Origin: an uncultured Porphyromonadaceae bacterium
GTDB lineage: Bacteria; Bacteroidota; Bacteroidia; Bacteroidales; Muribaculaceae
Direction: 5' to 3'
NCBI GenBank assembly: GCA_947427285.1
Contig: CANEHE010000006.1
Span: forward strand, 32,465-96,464
Length of the DNA stretch: 64,000 nucleotides
Position numbers and translations under genes: made by a program. Of the stretch, positions 8,840 to 17,161 are shown in pieces. A model generated the notes under the pieces. It worked only from the letters and a program-made list of their open reading frames with translations. It did no database searches and had not been told where the DNA came from. Within the stretch, counting starts at the first letter, position 1; each line of letters starts with the position of its first letter.

Positions 8840-9613
8840 ATGATATCTGTCCCGAAATTCTTTTATTATTTGGTCTCTCTCTTCCGCTCTGGAGGAGTGA
8901 GAACGTTGGCAATGACGATTATAGTGTTGTTGACTCTCGTCTTCCCGTTTCAGATGTCATCACAAAGGCAGCAGAAACTGGAAAACAGACCATACGCAGA
9001 TCTGAAGCGGTGGCATCTGGGCTTTTCGGTTGGCATGCATCTTCAGGACCTGAAGTTTACGCATAACGATTATATCACTGATGACGGCCAACAGCTTAAG
9101 GCAGAGGTGCCCGGTTACTCTCCGGGGTTTTGTGTGAACGTACTCGGTGCCTTGAGGATGCATAAGTATTTCGAACTCCGCCTAAGTCCGGGCATGTATT
9201 TCGGCAGCAAGAACATCACTATGCTGGATGTCAACAGCGGTCATGTAGAGAGACAGGATGTGAAGTCGGCTTATGTGGTCGCGCCTCTTGATCTTAAAAT
9301 TTCAGGCGATCGTCTGCGCAACGCCCGTCCGTATGCTCTGGTCGGTGTAATGGGCACATTCGACGTCAGTAAGAAAAGACCCGAACCGTTGCGGTTCAAT
9401 TCCTTTGATGCCTATCTGACGGTCGGTATCGGCTGTGACTTCTATCTGCCGTTTTTCAAACTCAATCCCGAGGTGAAATTCTGTTTCGGACTGACCGATG
9501 TGCTCCAGCACAAGCGACCGGATCTGTCCGACAATCCGGAGATGATCAAGATGACCAACTCTCTGAAAAAGGTGAAGAGCTCGATGATAGTAATTACGTT
9601 TAATTTTGAGTGA
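8840..9613 (+). CDS. porT: Type IX secretion outer-membrane protein PorT/SprT
   Basis: A 257-residue outer-membrane beta-barrel protein. After a short hydrophobic signal (about residues 25-40) comes a PorT-like sequence: a barrel opening with WHLGFSVGMHLQDLKF, the central YVVAPLDLKISGDRLRNARPY, and the ending MIVITFNFE, a typical aromatic last strand. PorT is needed for type IX secretion of gingipains in Porphyromonas gingivalis (established knowledge for that species), where it lies apart from the porPKLMN cluster. Here it stands 55 bases ahead of porP in the same direction, which backs the call. The ATG at 8840 is used; the signal would also fit a start some codons later. Confidence 0.85.
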   Translation: MISVPKFFYYLVSLFRSGGVRTLAMTIIVLLTLVFPFQMSSQRQQKLENRPYADLKRWHLGFSVGMHLQDLKFTHNDYITDDGQQLKAEVPGYSPGFCVNVLGALRMHKYFELRLSPGMYFGSKNITMLDVNSGHVERQDVKSAYVVAPLDLKISGDRLRNARPYALVGVMGTFDVSKKRPEPLRFNSFDAYLTVGIGCDFYLPFFKLNPEVKFCFGLTDVLQHKRPDLSDNPEMIKMTNSLKKVKSSMIVITFNFE

Positions 9614-9668
9614 TATAAACCGGATAAACAGTTTCCTTTAACGCCATCAGAACTGACACACTTTACAG

Positions 9669-10685
9669 ATGCGCTTGATTTTTCGAAAAATATCCGTCCC
9701 CCGTTACGTTGCCGCCATCACGGCAGTCATGTCTGTAATACTTGGATTCTGGAACCCCGCCCACGCTCAGGGCGATGTCCAGATGACGCAGTATTGGGCA
9801 TTGCCGACAGCTTTCAATCCCGCTGCCACAGGTCAGACGGACTATCTTCGTGTGCGTGGTGCCGCGCGGTTGCAATGGGTGGGTATGCACAATGCCCCGC
9901 ATAGTTTCCTTGTGTTAGCTGACTCACCTCTGAAGTTCGGCAAGAAACAGCATATCGGACTTGGTGTCGGGATGATGCAGGAAAGTCTCGGACTCTTCTC
10001 CAATCTGGGTCTTAACATTCAGGTGTCATACAAACTCCGTGTGTTGAAGGGCCTTCTGAGTATCGGTATAGAGGCCGGATATTATGATCAGAAGTTCAAG
10101 GGTTCGGAGGTTGAGATTCCCGACGGCGATGATTATCACGACAGCGGCGACGAGGCCATCCCTACCCAGGATATAACCGGCAACACTTTTGACTTCTCTC
10201 TCGGACTGGAATACACACACCGTTGGTTCTGGTTCGGAATAGGGGGCAAGCATCTGCTGCAGCCCACCATAACGATGACAGTGGAAGGGAGTGAGGCTTC
10301 GGAAGACCAGAAGTTCGAGACAGAACTCGCCCGGATGGTCTATTTCAACGGAGGAAGCAATATTCCGATTAAGAACTCGTTATTTGAATTGCAGCCATCC
10401 TTCCTTGTGAAGACTGATTTCAAGAGTGCCACGGCAGACATCACAATGCGTGCGCGATACAACAAATTCATATCTTTCGGGGTTGGCTACCGTTGGCAGG
10501 ACGCCATCAGTGCGATGGTCGGAGTGGAGTTCAAGGGTTTTTTTCTCGGTTATTCCTACGATTATCCCCTTTCAGCCATAGGGAAAGTAAGTTCCGGAAG
10601 CCATGAGATTGTGGCGGGTTATCAGCTGAAACTTGATTTCTCCGGCAAGAACCGAAACAAACACCGGTCCATCCGGTTGATGTAA
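9669..10685 (+). CDS. porP: Type IX secretion outer-membrane protein PorP/SprF family
   Basis: A 338-residue protein with a signal peptide ending at PAHAQ. The mature start QGDVQMTQYWALPTAFNPAATGQ is the family signature of PorP/SprF outer-membrane proteins, and the barrel strands with the ending EIVAGYQLKLDFSGKNR agree. In the type IX system PorP-type proteins sit in the outer membrane together with the PorK-PorN ring. It is the first gene of the porP-K-L-M-N order, and porK starts about 90 bases downstream. The family has many paralogues in Bacteroidota that go with single cargo proteins, but this position marks the core copy. Confidence 0.93.
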   Translation: MRLIFRKISVPRYVAAITAVMSVILGFWNPAHAQGDVQMTQYWALPTAFNPAATGQTDYLRVRGAARLQWVGMHNAPHSFLVLADSPLKFGKKQHIGLGVGMMQESLGLFSNLGLNIQVSYKLRVLKGLLSIGIEAGYYDQKFKGSEVEIPDGDDYHDSGDEAIPTQDITGNTFDFSLGLEYTHRWFWFGIGGKHLLQPTITMTVEGSEASEDQKFETELARMVYFNGGSNIPIKNSLFELQPSFLVKTDFKSATADITMRARYNKFISFGVGYRWQDAISAMVGVEFKGFFLGYSYDYPLSAIGKVSSGSHEIVAGYQLKLDFSGKNRNKHRSIRLM

Positions 10686-10775
10686 GATTAGGACTACTCC
10701 TTTCTTCCGATGAGTGATACAAAACCGAATTGCGGCCGGCGCGCCGGTCAACGACATATTTTTAAGAACCGACTT

Positions 10776-12263
10776 ATGAAGATGACATCAAATATCAGAT
10801 TTTTTGCTTTCCGCCGCTCTTTGCGGATGCTGCCTGTGGCGGCTTCCGCCGCAGTGGTGCTTCTTCTGTTGGCTTCCTGCATGGCTTCGCGCGGCGGGGC
10901 CAGCGGGGGTGAGGTGACAGGTGTGGGAGGCAGCGCATGGGCTGAACCGACTCCTTTCGGAATGGTGCTCGTCGACCGTGGTGCATTTAAGATGGGTCCC
11001 GCGCAGGATGATTCAGTGTGGGGTGTGAAAGGCAATGCACGCGGCGTTTCGGTCGATGCATTCTGGATGGACGAGACTGAAGTGACAAACTCCAAATACA
11101 AACAGTTTGTTTTCTGGGTCCGCGACTCCATCATCCGCGAACGTCTTGCTGACCCTGCTTTCGGCGGAAACGAGGCTTTCAAGATTGAGGAAGACAAGGA
11201 GGGAAATCCCATAAAGCCTTATCTGAACTGGAACAAGGCTATTCCCTGGCGTAATGCCAATGAGGATGAGCAGAGGGCCATAGAGAGTGTTTATCGCACA
11301 AATCCTATTACGGGTAGGCGTGAACTTGATCCGACCCAGCTGAACTACCGGTATGAGATATACAATCATACGGCTGCTGCCCAGCGCAAGAACCGTCTTG
11401 ATCCCACGCGCCGGCAATATAATACCGATCTGCCGGTGCCTACCGATCTGCCGGTGATTTCCAAAGACACGGCATATATCAGCGAAGACGGCGAAATAAT
11501 CCGTGAGACCATCAGTCGTGAACTTACGGGAGATTATGATTTCCTCAATACGTATATCGTGAACGTGTATCCCGATACTACTGCCTGGATCAACGATTTC
11601 GACAACGCTTACAATGAGCAGTATACACGTCTTTATTTCTCGCATGCGGGTTATAATGATTATCCTGTTGTCGGTGTCAGCTGGGAACAGGCGAATGCTT
11701 TCTCAAACTGGCGTACAGAGTTTCTCAGACGTGCTCTGGGACGTGAGGGGGTGATTATAGAGCCGTATAGGCTTCCGACGGAAGCCGAATGGGAATATGC
11801 CGCACGCGCAGGCAATTCTGAAAGTTCCTATCCCTGGGAGGAAACATTGCCTATGGATGAGCGTGGATGCTTCTATGCGAACTTCAAACCGTTGGAAGGA
11901 GATTTCGTGCGCGACGGTCATGTTATCACCTCTGCTGTCGGCACTTTCAAACCGAATGATTTCGGTCTTTACGACATGGCAGGAAATGTATCGGAATGGA
12001 CTTCTACGGCCTATACCGAGAGTATAGACAAACTTACGAGTGACCTGAATCCCGAATATCGATATGATGCGGCCAAAGAGGATCCCTACAAGATGAAGCG
12101 CAAGATCGTGCGCGGAGGATCGTGGAAAGATGCCGCCAGAAATCTTCGGAGCGATCTTCGTCAGTGGGAATATCAGAACGAGCAGAGAAGTTATATCGGA
12201 TTCCGCAATGTCCGTAGTCAGATCGGATTTGCAAAGGGGACCCAGAAGAGACAGAAAAAGTGA
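10776..12263 (+). CDS. porK: Type IX secretion ring lipoprotein PorK/GldK
   Basis: A 495-residue lipoprotein. The ATG at 10776 gives the signal ...AVVLLLLASC with the lipid-bearing cysteine; an ATG at 10710 in the same frame would add 22 residues in front and is rejected. The mature part is a formylglycine-generating-enzyme (sulfatase-modifying factor) fold: GRFKMG-like GAFKMGPAQDD, FWMDETEVTNSKYKQF, PVVGVSWEQANAFSNWR, RLPTEAEWEYAARAG, FGLYDMAGNVSEW and IVRGGSWKD. A long insertion rich in charged residues (about 120-270) splits the fold, as usual in PorK/GldK. The protein forms a periplasmic ring with PorN under the outer membrane. It has a structural, not enzymatic, role in this system. Confidence 0.95.
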   Translation: MKMTSNIRFFAFRRSLRMLPVAASAAVVLLLLASCMASRGGASGGEVTGVGGSAWAEPTPFGMVLVDRGAFKMGPAQDDSVWGVKGNARGVSVDAFWMDETEVTNSKYKQFVFWVRDSIIRERLADPAFGGNEAFKIEEDKEGNPIKPYLNWNKAIPWRNANEDEQRAIESVYRTNPITGRRELDPTQLNYRYEIYNHTAAAQRKNRLDPTRRQYNTDLPVPTDLPVISKDTAYISEDGEIIRETISRELTGDYDFLNTYIVNVYPDTTAWINDFDNAYNEQYTRLYFSHAGYNDYPVVGVSWEQANAFSNWRTEFLRRALGREGVIIEPYRLPTEAEWEYAARAGNSESSYPWEETLPMDERGCFYANFKPLEGDFVRDGHVITSAVGTFKPNDFGLYDMAGNVSEWTSTAYTESIDKLTSDLNPEYRYDAAKEDPYKMKRKIVRGGSWKDAARNLRSDLRQWEYQNEQRSYIGFRNVRSQIGFAKGTQKRQKK

Positions 12264-12294
12264 CTTTCACCGCAATAAAACGTAGTATGCAACT

Positions 12295-13293
12295 ATGGTC
12301 AAGATTCGAAAATACACCAACGGCATAGAACGCTTTCTCCATGGAGAGAAGGGACAGCGTTTCTTTAATTTCGCCTATTCCATCGGTGCCGCCATCGTGA
12401 TTTGGGGCGCACTTTTCAAGATTCTTCATCTTCCGGGTGGAAGCACTCTGCTCTGTATCGGCATGGGAACAGAAATCGCGATGTTTATTCTCACGGCTTT
12501 TGACCGTCCTCCGAAGGAATATGCCTGGGAAGAGGTGTTCCCCGCTCTTGATTCGCATGACCCGGATGATCGCCCGGATTTTTCCGGCGGCGGAGGCGGG
12601 ATAGTCATAAATGGCGGAGACGCTTCCGGCGTGACAGCAGGTGGAGTTCCTGCGGTTGTGGATGTGCACGCGGCAACCGGTCTTCCTTCAGGAGTATCTT
12701 TGTCGGAGGAGGACACGGAGTCACTACGTGAAAGCATACAGAAGATGAGTGCCGCAAGCGAACAGCTGTCGCAGATGGCGGAACTTACGGGTGCCACTCA
12801 AGACTATCTTTCACGTATGTCGGGTATTGCCGACCAGATGACCCAGCTTCAGGAAACCACCCGACAGCTCAACGAGGTCAGCCGAGTGCTTCTTGACTCA
12901 TATCGGACCATCACTGATAATTCCGAGCGTGTCAACGGCAGTGCCACAGGATATGTAGACCGTATGGAGGATCTCAACCGAAATATCAGCGGTCTGAACA
13001 CTATATATGAGATACAGCTGAAGGGTGTCAGCTCACAGCTTGATTCTATCGACCGTGTCAACCGTGGCCTGAAAGATATCCGGGACATGTATGAGAAATC
13101 GGCCAGGGAAAGTTCCCGTTATTGTGAGGAGACTGAGAAAATGGCCCGCTACATGAAGCAGCTCAATCAGGTCTATGAGAAGATGATCACGGCTATGACC
13201 ATCAACATGTACAATCCGATGATGGGAGGTGCCCAGGCCTCAGGTACTCCTGGTGCCAGTCCGTTTGACCAGACTCCTGTCAGCGGCGAATGA
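12295..13293 (+). CDS. porL: Type IX secretion motor subunit PorL/GldL
   Basis: A 332-residue inner-membrane protein. Two membrane helices lie near the N-terminus (about 24-42 and 48-66: AIVIWGALFKILHLPGG and LLCIGMGTEIAMFILTAF). The glutamate in the second helix (TEIAMF) is the conserved one thought to carry the proton in the GldL/GldM motor. The cytoplasmic rest is a Gly-rich linker (SGGGGGIVINGG) and long coiled coil from about 140 to 310. Together with PorM it turns proton-motive force into the work of secretion. It lies 31 bases behind porK and belongs to the same operon. Confidence 0.95.
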   Translation: MVKIRKYTNGIERFLHGEKGQRFFNFAYSIGAAIVIWGALFKILHLPGGSTLLCIGMGTEIAMFILTAFDRPPKEYAWEEVFPALDSHDPDDRPDFSGGGGGIVINGGDASGVTAGGVPAVVDVHAATGLPSGVSLSEEDTESLRESIQKMSAASEQLSQMAELTGATQDYLSRMSGIADQMTQLQETTRQLNEVSRVLLDSYRTITDNSERVNGSATGYVDRMEDLNRNISGLNTIYEIQLKGVSSQLDSIDRVNRGLKDIRDMYEKSARESSRYCEETEKMARYMKQLNQVYEKMITAMTINMYNPMMGGAQASGTPGASPFDQTPVSGE

Positions 13294-13390
13294 CCGGCGG
13301 TACAACTCTTTCACCGATTAACAACAACCGGTGTGGCACGGTGCTTTCACGTGCTGGCCGCACCATTCAAGAAACATTCCAATCCAGAAT

Positions 13391-14968
13391 ATGGCAGGAG
13401 GAAACAATGTAGCGAGGATGTCGCCCCGCCAGAGGATGATCAACCTCATGTACATCGTCTTGACGGCAATGTTGGCTCTCAATGTCTCTTCAGACGTGCT
13501 CAACGGTTTTACACAGGTTCAGGAGAGCCTGCACCGTACCAACACCACCATGACCTCCAAGAACGAAGTACAGTTCAAATATCTCAGCGGACTCAACGAA
13601 CAGAATCCGGCAAAGGTGGGACCTTGGTTTGAAAAAGGTTCTCTGGTCCATGCCCGTTCTGCGAAGATATATGCCGATATAGAGGCATTGAAGAGCGAGA
13701 TTGTGGCTCAGGCCGACGGTGCCTCAAACCGTGACCCTCTGAAACTTGTGAATCAGGATGACCTGGAAGCAGCTGCCGTCGTGATGCTGAATCCGGCCAG
13801 CAATAAGGGTCGCAGACTTCGTGCGGAACTTGATGAATATCGGAGTGCCATAGCCGCCAATATTTCTGATCCTGAAAAACGTAAGGCTGTGGAGACCATG
13901 CTTTCCACCGACGTGAAAGCCCCTGCAGGCACTGTAGGTCCATATTCCTGGGAGACCAAGATGTTTGACAGCATGCCGGCCGTGGCCGCCATCACTCTGC
14001 TTACAAAGCTCCAGAACGATATACGGCAGGCTGAGAACGAGGCTCTGTCGAGCATCATCACTAATGTTGATATAGGTGATGTGCGTGTCAACGAGTTGAA
14101 TGCGTATGTTATTCCGAACTCAAACATGATCATGCGCGGAGGCAAATATTCAGCAAATATAGTTCTTGCGGCCATTGACACCACACAGCGTCCCACAATT
14201 TATGTCAACGGGTCGCGGCTGAACAATTCAAACGGACTTTATGAATTTGTTCCCGGGTCGTTGGGAACTCACGATTTTTCGGGATACATAGAGGTGACAC
14301 GTGGAGATGGAACTGTCGACAAGAGACCGTTCAAATCATCATATACAGTTATTGAGCCTATGGCCACAATCTCCGCTACGATGATGAATGTGCTCTATGC
14401 CGGTATCAACAATCCTATCAGCATCTCTGTACCCGGAGTTCCGATGAATGCCGTACAGGCTACCATGACCAACGGAACCCTCACACGCAATGGTGACGTA
14501 TGGGTGGCCCATCCGGGGAAAGTAGGATCGGAGGCAGTGATATCGGTGAGCGCACAGCTTGATGGCCGCACCCAGCAGGTCGGGTCGATGACATTCCGTG
14601 TCCGGAAACTGCCTGATCCGTTGCCTTATCTCGCAGTGAAAGATGGCTCTGGAAATGTCGTCCATTACAAAGGCACTCCGCGCCGGATATCAAAGGCGGC
14701 TCTTATGGCTTCTGACGGTATAGGTGCCGCCATCGACGATGATATTCTAAATGTCACCTATACAGTGGTAAGTTTCTCCACGTATTTCTTCGACAGTATG
14801 GGCAACGCCATTCCCGAGGTTTCAAACGGCACTCATTTCTCTTCCAGACAGAAGGAGCAGTTCAGGCGTCTAAAGCCGGGGAAAAGCTTTTTTATTTCAA
14901 ATGTGAAGGCAAAAGGGCCGGACGGAATAACCCGTGACATCCCTCCGATGGAGGTGGGCCTCAATTGA
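13391..14968 (+). CDS. porM: Type IX secretion motor subunit PorM/GldM
   Basis: A 525-residue protein started at ATG 13391 (MAGGNNVARMSPRQRMINLM), the normal GldM beginning; the open frame to 13331 lacks homology-like sequence. One membrane helix at about 18-38 (LMYIVLTAMLALNVSSDVL) leads into a large periplasmic part. That part has a helical domain and then beta-rich modules (NAYVIPNSNMIMRGGKYSANIVLAA; SYTVIEPMATISATMMNVLYAGINNPISISVPGVP; KPGKSFFISNVKAKGPDG), as in the known four-domain PorM structure. It spans from the inner membrane to the PorK/N ring. Located 97 bases after porL. Confidence 0.95.
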   Translation: MAGGNNVARMSPRQRMINLMYIVLTAMLALNVSSDVLNGFTQVQESLHRTNTTMTSKNEVQFKYLSGLNEQNPAKVGPWFEKGSLVHARSAKIYADIEALKSEIVAQADGASNRDPLKLVNQDDLEAAAVVMLNPASNKGRRLRAELDEYRSAIAANISDPEKRKAVETMLSTDVKAPAGTVGPYSWETKMFDSMPAVAAITLLTKLQNDIRQAENEALSSIITNVDIGDVRVNELNAYVIPNSNMIMRGGKYSANIVLAAIDTTQRPTIYVNGSRLNNSNGLYEFVPGSLGTHDFSGYIEVTRGDGTVDKRPFKSSYTVIEPMATISATMMNVLYAGINNPISISVPGVPMNAVQATMTNGTLTRNGDVWVAHPGKVGSEAVISVSAQLDGRTQQVGSMTFRVRKLPDPLPYLAVKDGSGNVVHYKGTPRRISKAALMASDGIGAAIDDDILNVTYTVVSFSTYFFDSMGNAIPEVSNGTHFSSRQKEQFRRLKPGKSFFISNVKAKGPDGITRDIPPMEVGLN

Positions 14969-15011
14969 CTTTGCAATCACTCCTCACTTAACTACGCAGA
15001 AATCAACAGAT

Positions 15012-16154
15012 ATGAAAATCCATCGCAAAATATTTCCTCTTTGCTGCCTGATTGCCATCGGCTTCGGTGCTTTTGCACAGGTGGAGTCGGGAGGAGTCGT
15101 GCGCAAGCGTAGCGAACGCGACAAAAAGAAAAAAGAATCGTCAGGGCCGGTAGTCACCGACCGTATGCAGGGCTTTTATGAGGCTAAGCCTACCCATGAT
15201 GCCGATCTCGACTACATGCGGAGGATTTATCGGCAGATCGATCTTTCCAAACCTGCCAACACTCCTCTTTATTATCCGGAGGATATCATCGACGGACAGG
15301 AAAATCTTTTCCGCCTTATACTCCGTCTGGTGGTGGACGGTTCGCTTCCCGCATACGAGTATCTTGACGGACGCGAAGTGTTTACCGATAAATATCGGAT
15401 CAATGTGGCTGATATGCTTGATCGGTTTGATATCTATTATCAGAAAGCGAAAGGATCCACCGAAAAGAATCCCCGGTTCACTATAGAGGAAGCCGATGTC
15501 CCGTCGGGGCAGGTGCAGAAGTATTATGTTGTGGAGCGTTGGGAGTTTGACAAGCGTTCAAACCGCATGAAGACCAGGGTCGAGGCGATTTGCCCTGTGC
15601 TTACCCGTACCGGCGATTTTGGCGGAGAGACACCTTTCCCTATGTTCTGGGTGAAATTCGATGCCTTGCGTCCGTGGCTTTCGCAGAACTATGTTTTTCT
15701 ATCTGATGATAACAATCTGGCCCGTTACAGCCTTGATGATTATTTCAATCTGGGTATGTATGACGGTGAGATATACAAGACACAGAACCTGCGCAATCTC
15801 TCAATGGTACAGATGTATCCGGATGAGGATATGCTCAAGCATGCCCAGGACAGCATAGATCAGCGGTTGAAGTCGTTCGGTAAGGATCTTTGGGTGCCTA
15901 CCAGAGAGGAATATCTGGCTCAGAAAGAGAAAGAGGCTGAGGCAGCCGCCAGACTTGCCTCCGGCGACAGTATTCCCGAACGCACAGTAGCTTCGGAAGA
16001 GGAAACGGTGCAGGAACCGAAAAAGACCGTGTCGCGCCGATCGGCGCGTGCCACCAAGAAGCGTGCGCGTCCTAAAGTGAAAAAGGCACCGGCTCCGAAA
16101 TCAAACTCCGGCAACAGCAACGCTGCCAAATCTGTGCGCCGTCGTAAACGTTGA
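15012..16154 (+). CDS. porN: Type IX secretion ring protein PorN/GldN with a basic tail
   Basis: A 380-residue periplasmic protein. The ATG at 15012 gives a signal peptide (FPLCCLIAIGFGAFAQ); the reading frame opened earlier inside porM is ignored. The GldN core runs from about 50 to 300, with YPEDIIDGQENLFRLILRLVVDG and the ending strand segment MVQMYPDEDMLKHAQD. PorN forms the ring complex with PorK. What is odd is the last 60 or so residues, first Glu-rich and then nearly all Lys, Arg, Pro, Ala and Ser (SRRSARATKKRARPKVKK ...), ending RRRKR. Such a tail could bind nucleic acid, LPS phosphate or peptidoglycan; its role is unknown. It closes the operon. Confidence 0.95.
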   Translation: MKIHRKIFPLCCLIAIGFGAFAQVESGGVVRKRSERDKKKKESSGPVVTDRMQGFYEAKPTHDADLDYMRRIYRQIDLSKPANTPLYYPEDIIDGQENLFRLILRLVVDGSLPAYEYLDGREVFTDKYRINVADMLDRFDIYYQKAKGSTEKNPRFTIEEADVPSGQVQKYYVVERWEFDKRSNRMKTRVEAICPVLTRTGDFGGETPFPMFWVKFDALRPWLSQNYVFLSDDNNLARYSLDDYFNLGMYDGEIYKTQNLRNLSMVQMYPDEDMLKHAQDSIDQRLKSFGKDLWVPTREEYLAQKEKEAEAAARLASGDSIPERTVASEEETVQEPKKTVSRRSARATKKRARPKVKKAPAPKSNSGNSNAAKSVRRRKR

Positions 16155-16168
16155 ACTGATTCTCTTGC

Positions 16169-17161
16169 ATGATGGGCAAGAAAGGCTTTCCGTTGTTCAG
16201 TGTGGTGATGCCGGCTTTCAATGCCGCCAATACCATCCGCAGATCTGTCGGGAGCCTAAAGGATCAGACGTGTTCTGATTGGGAACTTGTAGTATGCGAT
16301 GACGGCTCTACGGATGATACTTTGAATTTGCTTAGTATTCTGGAATCCTCAGATTCCAGAATACGTGTTATATCCAGGCAGTCCAACTCGGGATCTGCTT
16401 TCAAGCCCAGAAAGTGTGCTGTGGAGGCATCGTCCGGCCAATGGATCGTGGAGCTTGATGCCGATGACACTCTTTCTCCCGACTATCTTGAGTCTGCACG
16501 CAGAATCATAGAATCATCCGATGTGGATCTGGTTATTTCCAGAATGGAAACTATGGATGGAGACTGTGTGACGTGCAGTCTTCCTTCCTCTGAAGTTCCG
16601 CTTGAGCCTACTTCGGGCCGTAAGCTTGTAAAGTACACGATTGACAGCTGGGCCATCCCCCTTTTGCTTATATGTCGTAGAGATGTGGTATTATCCGCTT
16701 ATGAGGAGGGAGAGGAAGGTTCATCAGTATTTGCCGATGAATTGTTTTCCCGACGAATTCTCGTACACTCACAGTCAGTCGCTTTTTCCCGGGGGATATA
16801 TGCCTATAGGTTTAATCCGGATTCTGTGACAAATTCCGTAGGTGTCGCCCGGTTTTCATTTCTTCAGTCAGATCGCTCTCTTCTGGAATGGATAAGGTCT
16901 GAATTTGGAACTGCTTCCGAGGAATATCGTCTGGGATGCCGACGGTTGTTCGGAGGGGTATGCGGGGCATTTCTGCTTTTGCGAAAAGTGTCTTCCAGCA
17001 CTGTCCGTCAGGAGTGTCGTGATATGATCGCCGAAGCATGGCGTCATCCGTTGTTCCGTGAGGCGAGGCGTCAGACCCATGGCATTCTGAAGTCTATTTC
17101 TTTTCTTGGGCCGATTGCCCTGCAAGCCGCACTGTATGTCAAGGACTGTAAAAAAGGATGA
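16169..17161 (+). CDS. Glycosyltransferase family 2
   Basis: A 330-residue GT-A type glycosyltransferase. FSVVMPAFNAANTIRRSVGSL and VVCDDGSTDDT form the nucleotide-sugar binding start, and VELDADDTLSPDY carries the DxD metal motif at about residue 96. The C-terminal third is helical and ends near IALQAALYV. It starts only 14 bases behind porN and runs into the flippase gene with a short overlap, so it is likely transcribed with the secretion operon. It probably adds a sugar to a lipid-linked glycan such as the LPS O-chain that anchors type IX cargo; that link is inference. A 13-base perfect inverted repeat lies inside the gene at 16335-16364. Confidence 0.88.
   Translation: MMGKKGFPLFSVVMPAFNAANTIRRSVGSLKDQTCSDWELVVCDDGSTDDTLNLLSILESSDSRIRVISRQSNSGSAFKPRKCAVEASSGQWIVELDADDTLSPDYLESARRIIESSDVDLVISRMETMDGDCVTCSLPSSEVPLEPTSGRKLVKYTIDSWAIPLLLICRRDVVLSAYEEGEEGSSVFADELFSRRILVHSQSVAFSRGIYAYRFNPDSVTNSVGVARFSFLQSDRSLLEWIRSEFGTASEEYRLGCRRLFGGVCGAFLLLRKVSSSTVRQECRDMIAEAWRHPLFREARRQTHGILKSISFLGPIALQAALYVKDCKKG
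16335..16364 (+). repeat. Perfect 13-base inverted repeat inside a glycosyltransferase gene
   Basis: Arms 16335-16347 (GTATTCTGGAATC) and 16352-16364 (GATTCCAGAATAC) with a CTCA loop. It would form a strong hairpin about 165 bases into the coding region. Confidence 0.85.

Noticed and set aside
10776..12263. PorK as a true formylglycine-generating enzyme
   Set aside because: It carries a lipobox, a long insert and stands in the porP-N order; members of this branch are structural ring proteins.
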